Source: Heliocybe sulcata (Eukaryota; Basidiomycota; Agaricomycetes; Gloeophyllales; Gloeophyllaceae). From it: 64,000 nucleotides of DNA. Under the pieces are notes generated by a model, which did no database searches, was not told the DNA's origin, and saw only the letters and a list, made by a program, of their open reading frames with translations. The stretch spans positions 673,791-737,790 of the forward strand of contig ML213511.1 in the NCBI GenBank assembly GCA_004369045.1. The letters run 5' to 3'. Position numbers and translations under genes: made by a program. This document shows, piece after piece, positions 1 through 10,638 of the stretch (position 1 is its first letter; each line of letters begins with the position of its first letter).

Positions 1-852
1 GGAGATTCGACAGTTGAATCACGACTGCTGGATTTACCGTTTCTCTTTACCAGCAGAGTCGCAGCCACTTGGTTTACCGGTGGGACAGCACGTGTTTGTA
101 CGTCTGAGGAGGAAGGACACATCAGAGCTGGTCCAGCGAGCCTATACGCCCGTTTCGTGGCACGGAGCTCTAGGAGCGGTCGAGTTCTTGATCAAGTACG
201 TCTAGCTGCTGACGTTCGGAGAATTCAGAGCTAAGTCGCTGTTAGAATTTACTACCCGTCACCTGGATATCCTGCTGGGGGGAAGATGACGAGTGGGTTC
301 CACCAACTCGCCATTGGAGACACAGTTGAGATGAAGGGACCTTTGGGTTCTTTCGAGTGGAAGGGTAATGGCACAGCGATGTGGAAGGGAGTCGAGAGGC
401 GCATCAACAAACTTGGTCTGATATGCGGTGGAAGCGGTACGAGCTAGTCGTCTTCACGCATCGTCTAGCTAAACCATGATGTAGGCGTGACACCGATACT
501 GCAGGTGCTACGGCGGGTGCTCCACGATAAAACTGATAAGACAACACAGCTATGGCTGCTCAGTGCAAACAAGACAGAGGCGGACATTCTCTGCCGAGAA
601 GAACTGGATGCTTTACACGCTGCGCATGGCACAGACCGGTTCCGTCTGCATTATACGCTTGGGCATGTCCCTAGTAAATGGAAGTATGGAATTGGTCGGA
701 TAAACGAGGCCATGATCTCTCAGCATATGCCTGGTCCATCCGACGACGGCTTGATCCTGGTCTGCGGACCAGATGGTATGATCTCTCAGACGGTGAAACC
801 TTCTCTTCGAAGGCTGGGGTGGGATATTGAACGATCGCTGGTGGTATTCTGA
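1..852 (+). CDS. niaD: Nitrate reductase, C-terminal part (5' end outside window)
   Basis: This is the FAD/NAD(P)H-binding C-terminal part of assimilatory nitrate reductase, the cytosolic enzyme that reduces nitrate to nitrite. Three exons are visible: 1-195, 246-436 and 485-852, with introns 196-245 and 437-484. The first exon has the FAD-binding RAYTP motif of the cytochrome b5 reductase fold. The second reads YYPSPGYPAGGKMT...GDTVEMKGPLGSFEW. Splicing the second intron restores CGGSGVTPILQV, the NAD(P)H-binding signature. The last exon has CGPDGMI and ends GWDIERSLVVF, the usual short hydrophobic end of this superfamily. The molybdopterin and haem domains would lie to the left. A plain cytochrome b5 reductase is the alternative; the GGKMT..GDTVEMKGPLG block favours nitrate reductase. 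Nitrite reductase and the nitrate transporter, often clustered with it, are not in the window. Confidence 0.8.
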
Positions 853-1267
853 GTCGGGAGATTAGGCGTGCATGGGCGTCCTGTAATATTGCATCGAGGC
901 ATCGCTAATTGCGTATGACTAGTTTTTGTAAAATCCGTCGTCCTACTGTAACATACCTGCAGCTCAGTCTCTGGATATCGGTCATGAGAAAGTTTCGGTC
1001 CCACGGCAAAGCCTGAAGCTTAAGATCACGTGGGACGACGCGTTCAAAAGTCGCCCGGCCGTTGCTACTTAGAATTGGCTGCCAGCTTCGCCACCTCAGA
1101 TCTCAGACTTCAGCTTCAGGTCTCAAGATCTCAGACTCGTAACAGACCTTCAAAGCTTCAAGAAGCTTCAAGCTTCGACGTTTTGACGTTCACCTGCGTG
1201 GATTTTGCGCCGTTTTTCCCACAGTTCTCCGCAAGCAAGTCTGCGTCCACCGGGATTCCTAGCTTTC
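853..1267. promoter_or_regulatory. Intergenic region with heat-shock-element-like and E-box sites
   Basis: This is the spacer between the nitrate reductase stop and the kinase-like gene. It contains the palindrome CACGTG at 1027-1032. A correctly phased TTC-nn-GAA-nn-TTC array lies at 1157-1169, inside a CTTCAA-rich stretch, and matches the three-unit heat shock element consensus about 100 nt before the ATG. No open reading frame here looks coding. Confidence 0.4.
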
Positions 1268-3405
1268 ATGGCGGAAAAAACAACTATCTGCTATCCCATA
1301 TTGCTAACTCCACCTTCCTCTGCCGAAGACGCTGTTAACCAAGCCCCTCGGTTCCTGCTTCAGCAGACCTTTACATATGAACGGTCGCAAGATCCTCGCG
1401 TATCCGATCTAGTAGAAGATGCGCTCCAGCAATTTCACATGGCAGCACAGCTGTTTGGTATTGATCACGATAGCGAGATGAGCATAGTCATATGGGAGGT
1501 GTGCACCTTATAGCTCTTGCTTCGAAGCTCCGTACTTAGACTGCCACACATGCAGATCTTGGAACCGAAGGAAACCGTCAACCCGGACAAACCTCAGAAG
1601 CAATTGGAGATGCATTACGAGAAGTTTACCGAGGACTTCCTTGCATGGAATGCCATGATCTGCGCCCCCGCCCGCCCCTTTGCTATCATGAAGCCTGAGA
1701 ACCTGGTCGCCTCTCTAAGTGAGTCTTCCCGTCGTTGAATGCTTCATGACATACATAGTTTTCATAGGCGTTACGGCCCGCTTTCGTCGACGCGATGAAC
1801 TGGATCCTGTGCAAGAAACGGGAAGCTTTGTATTGAGTGAGTGTGTCTCTTTTCACGACTCTACACCGGTTCTGACATGGACGTCCAGGCCGTGACGCCA
1901 TTGCTATCTCGGCTCAGCAACGACGGCCACCTTCGAGTTCTGCCACCGCTTCCGAACAGATTAATATTCAGACGCCCAGTCGCAATGATGCCGTCCACAA
2001 TTACCGACCCGCTGATCTCGTTCCTCCAGTGATCACAATCTATCATCGGGCATTTTCGACGTTTCTCCAAATAATGGAACAAGAATTAGATTTCACTCCT
2101 GGAGAGCTTGATTTTGCACAGGAATTCATTCGCGAAGCCGTGAAATTTCACCCATCCGAAGGTGTTCGGTGGGATAGCTTGACGGCAGTCGACGGTGCCG
2201 TCGATCCCCATACTATAGGTTTGAGGAACCTTGACTATGGCGCAATTTCAAGATTTATTTCGGATGGAGTCGCGTTCTCACATCAGGCCCCGAACGGTTT
2301 TAAGACTGCGGTATGCATCACGGAGCTGACCAATGAGATTGGTGAGGGCAAGTGTGATCCTATTACCAAGGCGGAGTGCACATATGTGGCAATCTATTCA
2401 TCTGATGAGGTCTGCCCTTTGCACCAGCTCGTACGGCTAGACTCACGCCCCCTTACATAGGCTCGCCCGGTCCGGGATAGGTTCTGTTGCCCCGCATTTC
2501 TGGTCGGCATAGCAGGGCCCTATATTCAAGTTAAGGGCGCTATCTTTACCGATGTATTCATCTCACAGGCGCTCACCGACTACGTTTCCCTGGTTCCTGT
2601 TCTGCGGTTGAATGGACGCGGACCGCTCGATGATGCCACCTACCATGTGGCGAGACTTTTCCGTGCAATGAAGACTGCAATTGCAGAGCTTGACCAAGAC
2701 TACATGCGGGTCGTGGAAGAGATAACTCCTAGTCTGCTGTCGCCAATGCTTACAGGCACTACTACTGGGCATCTCAGGCGACTCGCCACTACCAATGCTG
2801 ACGATGCTCGCCCGGCACCCATTATGATCGCCCCTCACTTCAGTGAATTTCCCGTTGGTGGTCGCAAGTGTACTCTCAAGTACATCAACCGCTTCGTGAG
2901 GGAGTATGCCAACAAAATGGTCTTTCTCGCAGAAGCAAATATCCAGGACGAGCCGTCGAAAGTTGTCGTCAAATTCACAGCCACATACAACGTCGAAGCG
3001 CATAAGCTGCTCGCCAATGCGACGCCCCCGCATGCACCCAAACTATATCACTGCGAGTTCGAGCCGAGTGTCGGGATGTTCGTCGTCGTGATGGCCTACG
3101 TGCAGGATAAGGGGCCAGACTTCAGGAACCCTAGACACACCGAATCCCTCCGCGAGGCGGTCCAGCTCCTGCACACCAACGAGTTCGTATTCGGTGACCT
3201 ACGCGCTCCCAATATCCTCGTGCCGGACAACGAAGCCATCCTGATCGACTTTGACTGGTGCGGCAAGGTGGGCGAGGCGCGGTACCCGAGCGATATCAAC
3301 CTCGACGAGAACTGCTTTTGGCACCCAGATGTGCACCGCGGCCGGCTGATTCAGAAGGACCATGACGCACATCTCTTTAAGGTCGAGTCCGGCCAGGAAT
3401 TGTAA
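1268..3405 (+). CDS. Atypical protein kinase-like protein of the Agaricomycete GDLR/DFDW type
   Basis: Five exons keep frame: 1268-1498, 1556-1718, 1768-1836, 1889-about 2409 and about 2461-3405, giving 642 residues. The N-terminal two thirds has no recognised domain. The C-terminal third is a kinase-like lobe. VVVKF supplies a possible beta-3 lysine. The catalytic loop reads FVFGDLRAPNIL, with Asp574 and Asn579, but glycine occupies the usual histidine position. The metal-binding motif reads IDFDW (Asp591) in place of DFG, followed by GEARYP. Such proteins are abundant in Agaricomycetes and their substrates are unknown. I see the fold motifs directly; activity is inferred. The fourth intron has a weak donor (GTCTGC), so that boundary could shift. 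The start is the first in-frame ATG that precedes conserved-looking sequence. Confidence 0.7.
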
Positions 3406-5170
3406 TCGCTTGTTGGCTGCGTGTCCATGTGGTCGTCGTCGTAGCTGGTGTACCATGTCGAGGTCGGCAAAGCTGTAGACTTAAGACATCCAATTGCAAT
3501 AGTATTCGCGCCGCCGGACCTTCACCTGTTTGGTCACCGGTTTTTGTCCCGAGCTGCCACATTTTTGCGCCACAGGTCCTCACGGCCTCGGGAAGTGCCA
3601 CTGGCGTTGGGAAGGGCGCTGCTGCGTACCTCGATACTATTTCTAAATGTCTCTAGTGACTCGGTCTATAATTGCGTTCAACCATGTAATGACATCCCTG
3701 TAGTCGGTACATTCATTGCAATCTACCTAGCCCCTCCCTGCCCTCTTGTCCGCTCGTCCGACATGCTCTGGCGCGTGGCCTCGCTGAGTCGAGCGAGTGC
3801 ACGTAATACCTGAGGTGGTCATTAGCGCGGCCACTGGGACTCATCAGACACGGCAGGAACTCGCCCGCTGTCCGTGCTTTTCCCAGCCCTTCTCCGAAAC
3901 TTGGGCGTTAAACCGGGATGAACGCTGAAATCCGTCCACGTTTGTCCAAATCCTGACTTCGATGCGAAGCGATGTCCAGGATCCAGAGGGAGGGCGTGTT
4001 GATTGTGGTTTCCCTCCAACCTCTGTACACATGCGACAGTAGTAAAGCAGCAGTTCTGAGGCATCCTGGATGTTCCGGCATTCCAAACTTCTCCCTACCC
4101 GGATGACGCATATCGGCGCGAAGGCTATACCGCAAGGGTTTGAAAACCAGGGACCCACCCCCAGCCCGACAACACAGCGAGCCCCACAGGTCCTCGGATG
4201 TACGGGAACGCGACCCGCTATCCTCGGATCTGGAGCAGAATAAAGATTGGCAGACCAGCTCAGCAGAAGTCAGGCCGTAACTAATATAAAGAGACGCCGT
4301 GGACACGTTTCGACGACGTAGACATGGACATCGTGGTCAAGAATAACGTCCGCGGGTAATCAAAGCCAACCACATTGGCACATCTCCACTAGCGCTTGAA
4401 AGGTCCATAACCAGAAAGGTCCATAACCACAACGAAGATCATGGTATGCGGCAGACCCGTATGAGGGACAACTAAGAAGTAACCTGTATTGCAACGACCT
4501 TTGAAGGCAATGCTACCGTACAGTGTAAGCACTGGCCCAGAGGATCGACGTGGATAGACGCAAGAAAGCTGGTGGGTAGACCCAAAGAAAGCTGATGCCG
4601 CTGACCGGCCTCGGTAAATAGAAGTGTTCCCATTGACGCCAGCGGAGCAGGAGGAGACAGCGCGGAGTGATTGACGGTGTCTATAAGTGCTCCGAGGCAT
4701 AGACATGAGTTGCCGGACTTGAGCAAAAGTGAGCCTCCAAAGGAAGGCGCTGGGAAACGTCTCTCGCCCGTCAGTACTGCAGCTTTCAGATCGTACGCCC
4801 AGTCCGACCAGGATACTGCTTCACACACCATACAACGCGATGTGATCCTTATACGATAGACCGTTGACCCAATCAAGTTAACCTACGGAAGATGCCGCCT
4901 GGCAGGGACAGGACAAAATGTATGTTACTATTGAAGCTGGAAGCCGGTTAACGCAGATGGAAGTGATGGCCAGTCCTCCCAAGAGGACTTCACCGCGATG
5001 TTCGGCTACCAGGAATCTGACCGCCCCGCTGTAAAGACTCAAGTAGAATGCCGAAAATGGTTACTGCAGCTGGCGTCCTGCGAACCGTATAATGCAAAGT
5101 CGCGCCCGCAGGTTCCAAAACAGGACAACGACGCAGCCAGGAAGACGGGTCCAGTTCACGGCTCAATACG
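3406..5170. other. Long non-coding stretch with no intact gene
   Basis: About 1.8 kb separates the kinase-like gene from the dioxygenase. Apart from the F-box-like remnant on the minus strand (see 3850-4310), no frame shows a recognisable domain, a convincing intron chain or a low-complexity protein. Short frames on both strands overlap at random. The last 150 bases would hold the dioxygenase promoter; no clear TATA box is seen. Confidence 0.4.
3850..4310 (-). pseudogene. F-box-like protein remnant
   Basis: On the minus strand one frame reads LLLSHVYRGWRETTINTPSLW. This matches the second half of the fungal F-box motif (leucine-rich stretch, V-C/Y-R-x-W-R, then T-P-x-L-W). A neighbouring frame continues with RIWTNVD, which is what usually follows in intact family members. 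No start codon with an upstream LPPE-type F-box half was found and the frame is broken after about 130 codons. I therefore read it as a decayed copy from a large, fast-evolving host family. A short gene with unrecognised introns is possible. Confidence 0.4.
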
Positions 5171-6622
5171 ATGCAAAGCCTTCTCCTATGGTTTTACAAA
5201 GCCGCCCAGTATATTGTGCTCTTCCTCTTGGGAATTTATGCCCGTTCGAGGAGTCCGCGCGGAGAAACCTGGAGAATACAATGGCTGCCAGAGAAATACG
5301 ACATTGACGAGAGCAACGGCTTTCTCCCGGCAGCGCCGTTACCGAAGCTACCAACCGAGTTTGAGAGATGGGAAGCCGCCCTAGCTGGAGCGCAGAACGA
5401 CCTCAGCCTAGGGATAGACCAGAGCTCTGAGGGTCAAAGCAGGCGCAGCACCGGCGGCCGTTGGAGAGACCACGTCAAGACGGTGAGGACCTGGCATTCC
5501 TGGATTGTTGACACCGCTAACCGACAGGATGTCATACACTAGTGGCCCATCTTAGACACCGGTAGCCTAGACAGCGATGTCCGCATGCTTCAGCGAGCCC
5601 ATATGGTCCTAGCATATCTTGTGCACTTCTTCGTCCATTCTCAAGCCCAAGCAGCGGCAAGCGAATGCGTCCTAGTGCCTCGTAGCATAGCCGTCCCGTT
5701 GACGGCGGTGTCGCGAAAACTGGGGATAGCTCCCATCCTCACGTTCGCGGATGTTGTGCTGTGGAATTGGACCGTGATAAACAACGATCTACCGCTGTCA
5801 GCTGACAATATCCGCCACGAGAATCTTTTCTCTGGCAAAGAAGACGAGAGAAGCTTCTATGCAAAATGTGCGGTCATCGAGCTCCAGGCTGCTGAAGCGC
5901 TGAAGATTATAAATCGCTATTGCGGACTACCCAATGTTGACGACCCGGAGGTGATCGTCAGGACGGCGGACGAGCTTAGGAAAATGGCTGGAATCATCAA
6001 ACAACTGAAGATGGTGTTGGAATCAATGCGACAGGTGGTGGACCCACACACCTATTATCACGAGATCCGGCATTGGTGGAAAGGAAGTGGTTCGGAGGGC
6101 ACGGAATCACCCGTCTGGGTATACGAGGGCGTCGAGGATAGCGAGATCCTCGACTTGAGTGGACCGTCGGCAGGCCAAAGCCCTGCCATGCATGCTATCG
6201 ACATCTTCCTGAATGTTGACCACAAGCTTACGGAAACACGTCTACCACAACCTTCAGCCAGCGATCAGCGCGCAGGCGGAGGATTCATGGAGAGGATGAG
6301 GAGGTACATGCAGAGGCCGCACCGAGAGTACCTGGACGAACTGACCAGCGTGCCTTTTCATCGTCGAGTCCGTCAGGTCGCCAAAAGACATCCGGAGCAA
6401 TTGAGAGGGGCGTATAACGAGGCGGTCGCGGCACTGAAGTCGTTCAGAGATGCGCATATTCGTGTTGCATGTCTCTACATCATCACAATGTCGGACCAAG
6501 CCCCCACCTCGGGTGCCACAACGAAGTCCTGTCACGGCCCAGCCAGAGGAACAGGTGGGATGGAAGTGTCTACACTGCTCAAGGCGTCGAGAAACGCGAC
6601 CTCAAGGGCCATTTTACCGTGA
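5171..6622 (+). CDS. ido: Indoleamine 2,3-dioxygenase with hydrophobic N-terminus
   Basis: This haem enzyme opens the indole ring of tryptophan to N-formylkynurenine, the first step of the kynurenine/NAD route. Two exons, 5171-5482 and 5543-6622, are joined by a 60 nt GT-AG intron and give 463 residues. Family landmarks in order are YDIDESNGFLP, MLQRAHMVLAYLVHFFVHS, LGIAPILTFADVVLWNW, SGPSAGQSPAMHAIDIFL, MRRYMQRPHREYL and RDAHIRVACLYI. His409 in RDAHIRVA is the expected proximal haem ligand, and GTGGMEVSTLLKASRNATSRAIL closes the protein. ATG 5171 is the only in-frame start. It adds a hydrophobic stretch (roughly residues 3-24, LLLWFYKAAQYIVLFLLGIY) before the conserved domain, which is unexpected for a soluble enzyme. 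Length is otherwise typical of fungal members. Regulation cannot be read from the sequence. Confidence 0.93.
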
Positions 6623-7627
6623 ACAGGATGGAGGCAGAAGGGCAGAAGGCAACCCGCGAAGGCGGGCCGCGCGCGGAGAAGGCCGCGTGTGAAGCGTTAC
6701 ATCTTTCCAAGTTTCCTTTGCCTGCGCAAATATTCTCTCTGTACACTTCCATGTCAAACTCATAATCTGTGCGTATGCTTTGTTACATTGCTTCCCGATC
6801 TGCACACGATTTCAAACATGTTGTTTTCCTGGCCTTGCGGATAGCCTCTTGGATAAAAATTCGATGTTTATCTGACTTTGGGAGAGGATTTCTTGGAAGA
6901 CATGCCATCAGGTCAATCCTGCTGTCCGGAGCTTTTGAAATGCTAGGCTTCCTTTCCTACGTATACCAGACTATCGTCGTAAAGTCTCAGCTCTCGGCAC
7001 TGGTCCTACAGCCACACACGAATTCGAAGGCCGAGCATATCACGCCAGCTGCTTTCATAGGGATCTCGCATCTCCAAGGGCAGCATTGGTATCAGTGGTA
7101 GGCAAGGTGCGCTATCAGCCAGGTCTGAACGGACCCCAAGCAACGGTTATCTCAATGCGAGATGAGTCGTAGCCAGCACGAGAAGTCCACACACATATTA
7201 ACACTTATCATCGTCTAGGAGAACTGGCGGAAAATGTCACTTGAGAATGACGATATTTTTCAATGTCTTGCGCTGGCGCACCCTGGGACCCCTTATGTGA
7301 GCTGACCTTGATGAAAGGTTGACGTTGGCCGCCGATTGTGAAGGCTGGGCCATATGTGTGGACTTCGGTATCCAGTTCACATCAGCTGCGTCGGATCCCT
7401 GCTTTGTCACAATTCCTCGTAAATGGGCGTCCGGATGGTACTTTTTTATATAGGACAGTCGCATGTAGGAGACGTTCTTTGTGCAGGCATATTGAGTGAG
7501 ACGTCTTCCCGGATAATACACTAATATACGCCAGAATCATGATATAAACACAATGAAAATGACGAGATCTAACGCAGACAATAGGGATGATCAATGAAGA
7601 TACAAAACCCACTGGTTGGGTACGTGA
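6623..7627. other. Non-coding stretch after the dioxygenase
   Basis: No supported gene. A 110-codon plus-strand frame (6769-7101) has hydrophobic segments vaguely like an RTA1-family fragment but lacks enough motif to call. The right part holds the distal 3' flank of the minus-strand membrane-protein gene. Confidence 0.4.
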
Positions 7628-7656
7628 CGGAGCACGATGAAGATGGAAGTGCACCG
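7628..7656 (-). promoter_or_regulatory. 3'-UTR hairpin element of membrane-protein copy 1
   Basis: Read on the minus strand, CGGTGCAC and GTGCTCCG pair with one T-T mismatch around a 13 nt pyrimidine-rich loop. The element starts 105 nt after the stop codon of the upstream gene. The same element follows the other two family members (18939-18966, and 47962-47990 with 47850-47878). Flanking bases ATCTTCGG before and TCACGTACCC after are also conserved. Confidence 0.55.
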
Positions 7657-7760
7657 AAGATGACTAGAAGGAAGTGGAAGGAATCCAGAGAGAGTAAAAC
7701 AGGTGAAGAATATAAGGTAAACCACGCTCGCGCCCTATAACGAGACGCCCGACTGCCACT

Positions 7761-9784
7761 TTACCGCCAAGCACCACCGGCCGCCTTGGCCGTCGAGTTC
7801 CTCCGCGCAGGAACCGAAACCTCCTTACGCTCAGCCACGGGGGTCTTGGACGGCTTGCTGGCATCGAGGCTCTTCACGGGAGTAGTTGCAGCCTTAACTG
7901 ACACATCCAATTGCATTTTGCTAGCCTTGACCGCCTTTGTGGTCGGAGTCGGCTTGACTTCCTTCTTGCCCGGCTGCGACGCCTTCACAACTTTCGTTGC
8001 AGTAGCGGCGAGAACAACGGGTTTCTCCACCAGGTTACCCGGCTGCGACGCCTTCACAACTTTCGTTGCAGTAGCGGCGACAACAGCGGGCTGCTTTACC
8101 AGGTCGCCCGGCTGCGACGCCTTCACAACTTTCGTTGCAGTAGCGGCGACAACAGCGGGCGTCTTCACCCTGGCCTTAACGACAGTCTTCAGGTCTTTCT
8201 TGACCACCGGCGCCCGAACACGCCAGCTGGCTGAGGGAGACCAAACCTTCGCATCGCTAGGGGGGGCAGGCTTCTTGCCCTTGACGTCTTTGCTCTTCAG
8301 CTTCTCCACTGGTACCTCTGGGATAGCGGTGGGTGTGGGTAGGACTCCAATAGTATCGACGGAGCATTCATCGCCACTGGAGCACGACGTAACAGACGAG
8401 CTTGAGGCGAGGGAGGAGTCAGAGGTATCAAAGGCAGTGGAGCTGCCCGAAGAGGTAGAGGTAGAAAAAGATTTGCCGGCCTCAGAAGCGACAGTGGCCA
8501 AGGAAGATCCTTCCAGAAAGACAGAGACGTCCTCCACAGGGGATTCGATGACCGGTGTTTCCGAAGTCGTAGGAGGAATATTGACGGTCGCAGAGGGAGT
8601 AAAGCTCGCCGGTGAGCTAGCGGAGGGGGTAAGGAAGTCTTTGGGTTGGACGACGGGAGAGGAAGGAAGTTCGAGACCGAGAGCCACCAGGAGGTCTTTC
8701 TTGGTCTCTTCCGCTGTCTTCCTCTTCGTCCAATCGACAGTAGGCGAGTAGTCGCTGACCGGCATGCTGAAGCTGCGACCGTGCTGACAGTCTGGTGTCC
8801 TTTTGCCGATCGGCAAGCTTGTCCTCCGGGACGTCTTCAGAGAAGCTCCATACTCAGAATTGATCACAGCCGTTCTACGTTGCACCTCCGGCTGCGACAG
8901 CGGGTAGCTCCACCGCCTGGACGTCCGGAGCGAAGCTCGATAGTCCGAGTTGGCCACAGTCGCCCTCGAAGTCGGGGCAGTCGGAGCAGTCCACTGCGAC
9001 ACGAGCGTCGGCAGCTCCGAGCCGGCAGAAGAGAAGACAGAGGAAGAAGAGTCTGAGAATAGTAAGCCAGCCCCGGTGCTCGCCGTGATGGAATCATACG
9101 TCCATAGACCGCTCTCCTGGCTTTCGACGTCGGCAGTGGCGGGGCTTCCAGGGTCGACCGCATCGTAGGACTCCGAAACGTGATTGTGGATGGCTCCAAT
9201 AAGGCAAGGCAGCCAGTAGACATCCAGCGACCGTTGTTGGGGTAGAGGAGACGGGGCGACGGTGATGACCTCTGGGCTGGGCAGAGTGGCGATCGGGAGA
9301 GGCGAGTCGTTGGACGAAGGCGAGGTGACCAGAAAGTCGGGCATCTTCGGAAGGAGATGGAGTGCAGACTGCTTGATCCTTCCCAGGAGACGGTCCCCCT
9401 CGACGCTCTGAACACAGCAACGAATGTGAGCACCGGATCGGTCGATGAGGGAACATGCGACATACCTGTCTGTCCGACATTGACGTGACTCTCGTGTCGG
9501 GTACAGCTGATGCCACAGAGTTCCTGTTCCACCACTTCGCATCCTGCATGTTAGCCGCCGAAGAGAACCGTGAACGGTCCATGGGTACTCACGGTAACAA
9601 TTGAAGCATCCCCGGCACTTCCTCGCACAGCAGCGATACGCGTCCACAGCGATGCAGCGAAACCAGAGACCAGGCCAAAGACGGCGACGATGGAAGGCCA
9701 GAAGAGGACCGCGAGACCCAGCAAGGCGACGCTGATGAGGGAGAAGGCCATGACCCAGGCCAAGAGGATCATATCGAACTCCAT
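7761..9784 (-). CDS. Membrane-anchored phospho-motif protein, copy 1 (new family)
   Basis: Function unknown. Exons 9593-9784, 9466-9543 and 7761-9407 give 638 residues. Residues 5-47 are strongly hydrophobic with a proline near 30, so one or two membrane segments. The rest is Ser/Thr/Pro-rich and probably cytosolic. Ordered blocks kept in all three window copies are: LDVYWLP (about 151); DYRASLRTSRRWSYPLSQPE (245-264); EYGASLKTSRRTSLP (275-289); HGRSFSMPV (299-307); DWTKRKTAEETKKDLLVALGL (315-335); KVWSPSASW; and a C-terminal ARRNSTAKAAGG tail. RRWSYP, RRTSLP and RRNS fit PKA-type RRxS. RSFSMP fits the 14-3-3 mode I motif RSxSxP. Near the C-terminus there are three tandem VVAATATKVVKASQPG repeats. 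The next gene to the right in this arm is a decayed monooxygenase. A near-identical inverted copy lies at 16871-18837. The start is the ATG at 9784; upstream in-frame TTG is not needed. Confidence 0.85.
7970..8165 (-). repeat. Tandem 63-66 bp repeat in copy 1 coding sequence
   Basis: Three near-identical units encode the Ala/Val/Lys-rich peptide ATATKVVKASQPG with a variable linker (DLVKQPAVVA, NLVEKPVVLA, KKEVKPT). The inverted partner gene has two units, so the array has gained or lost a unit since the duplication or the last gene conversion. Confidence 0.85.
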
Positions 9785-9880
9785 GATAGACAAGCGAGTA
9801 AGGTGCAGCTGTATCGAGAGTTACTGGTCGAGTGATGAGAGAGAGTAGTGATGAAACAGAGAGGACAAGCTAGTGTTGGA

Positions 9881-9912
9881 TCTTATAGGTTCACGAGCGG
9901 CTGGCATGGAGG
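9881..9912 (-). promoter_or_regulatory. Core promoter of copy 1: CCTCCATGCCAGCC box and TATAAGA
   Basis: On the minus strand CCTCCATGCCAGCC (9899-9912) is followed after exactly 11 nt by TATAAGA (9881-9887), about 100 nt before the ATG. The same box-to-TATA spacing occurs in copy 2 and in the diverged copy 3. Confidence 0.55.
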
Positions 9913-10124
9913 CTGGCAGTCCTCTCGGTCAGGATTGCAACCTATAGGTCGAATCATCCAGCAGCAGTCAGCCTCCTTGACTCCATACCAGCCACACGAG
10001 CACATCTTGCAGGCCAATATCAGAGGCAACGTCAGCGAAGAGGAGGTCAGAATATAGATGTGGCTGGAGGGGACACGCTTTGGATTGAGTTTGAAATTTA
10101 AGCGCCTACGCGTTTGTGGCTGTG

Positions 10125-10638
10125 GCCAAATCTTGATGCGGCCACACCTGTCACTCTACTGAATTCCTTATAGCCTTATCCTGCGGCCCTACAGAACGAC
10201 ATGGTGCAGGATAAGAGGATGGGAGCTGGCAACGTGGACATAGTTAGGCTCGCTGCGAGTTCACCGGGCTGATCCTAAGCTATTATAATACCACGGGCGG
10301 TTCGCATGTCCGCTGGAGCCCGTATTCATACCACAACAGCTACTGGTCTAAGGTGGGTCTTTCTGACACCACGCTTACGTATCAGCTGTTCACTTACTTT
10401 CTGTTATCCCATGTGCGCAAGTAAGGCCCGCAATCCTCATGACTCCGAGTGAGAGCAGTCTTTCGAGCCTTGAGCTTGCTTCCTCATGCTTCTTACCCTT
10501 CACTACCATCTTAGAAGGCTGTTCTGCCCTTGGAAGTCCTGCTCTGTTTTGCTGTTAGCATATATAGTTCGTGAGTAAGGTTACCAACCTTCCCCTGCCA
10601 CCGACCTGTGCTCGTCAGTCGGTATCAGTCCGAGGATC
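10125..10638. other. Spacer between left arm and monooxygenase remnant
   Basis: About 500 bases without a recognisable gene. It presumably includes the former promoter of the monooxygenase remnant. No repeat or TATA signal was seen with confidence. Confidence 0.4.

Larger units (their letters stand above)
7761..10124 (-). repeat. Inverted duplication, left arm
   Basis: This arm contains membrane-protein copy 1 plus about 340 bases of its 5' flank. Read on the minus strand it matches 16547-18837 base for base apart from scattered substitutions and small indels, for example the GAGGCAACG segment near 10021-10030 and a repeat-unit difference. Similarity stops abruptly near 10124, after GTTTGTGGCTGTGGC. 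It becomes weak immediately after the stop codon at the other end. The spacer between arms is about 6.4 kb. Confidence 0.9.

Noticed and set aside
6769-7101. 110-codon hydrophobic frame resembling an RTA1-family fragment
   Set aside because: Similarity is limited to general hydrophobicity and a few residues; no neighbouring exon extends it.
7786-8751. 321-codon frame antisense to membrane-protein copy 1 (and its twin at 17916-18812)
   Set aside because: Mirror image of the conserved sense gene. The sense frame has conserved splice sites and motif conservation in the diverged third copy; the antisense frame does not.
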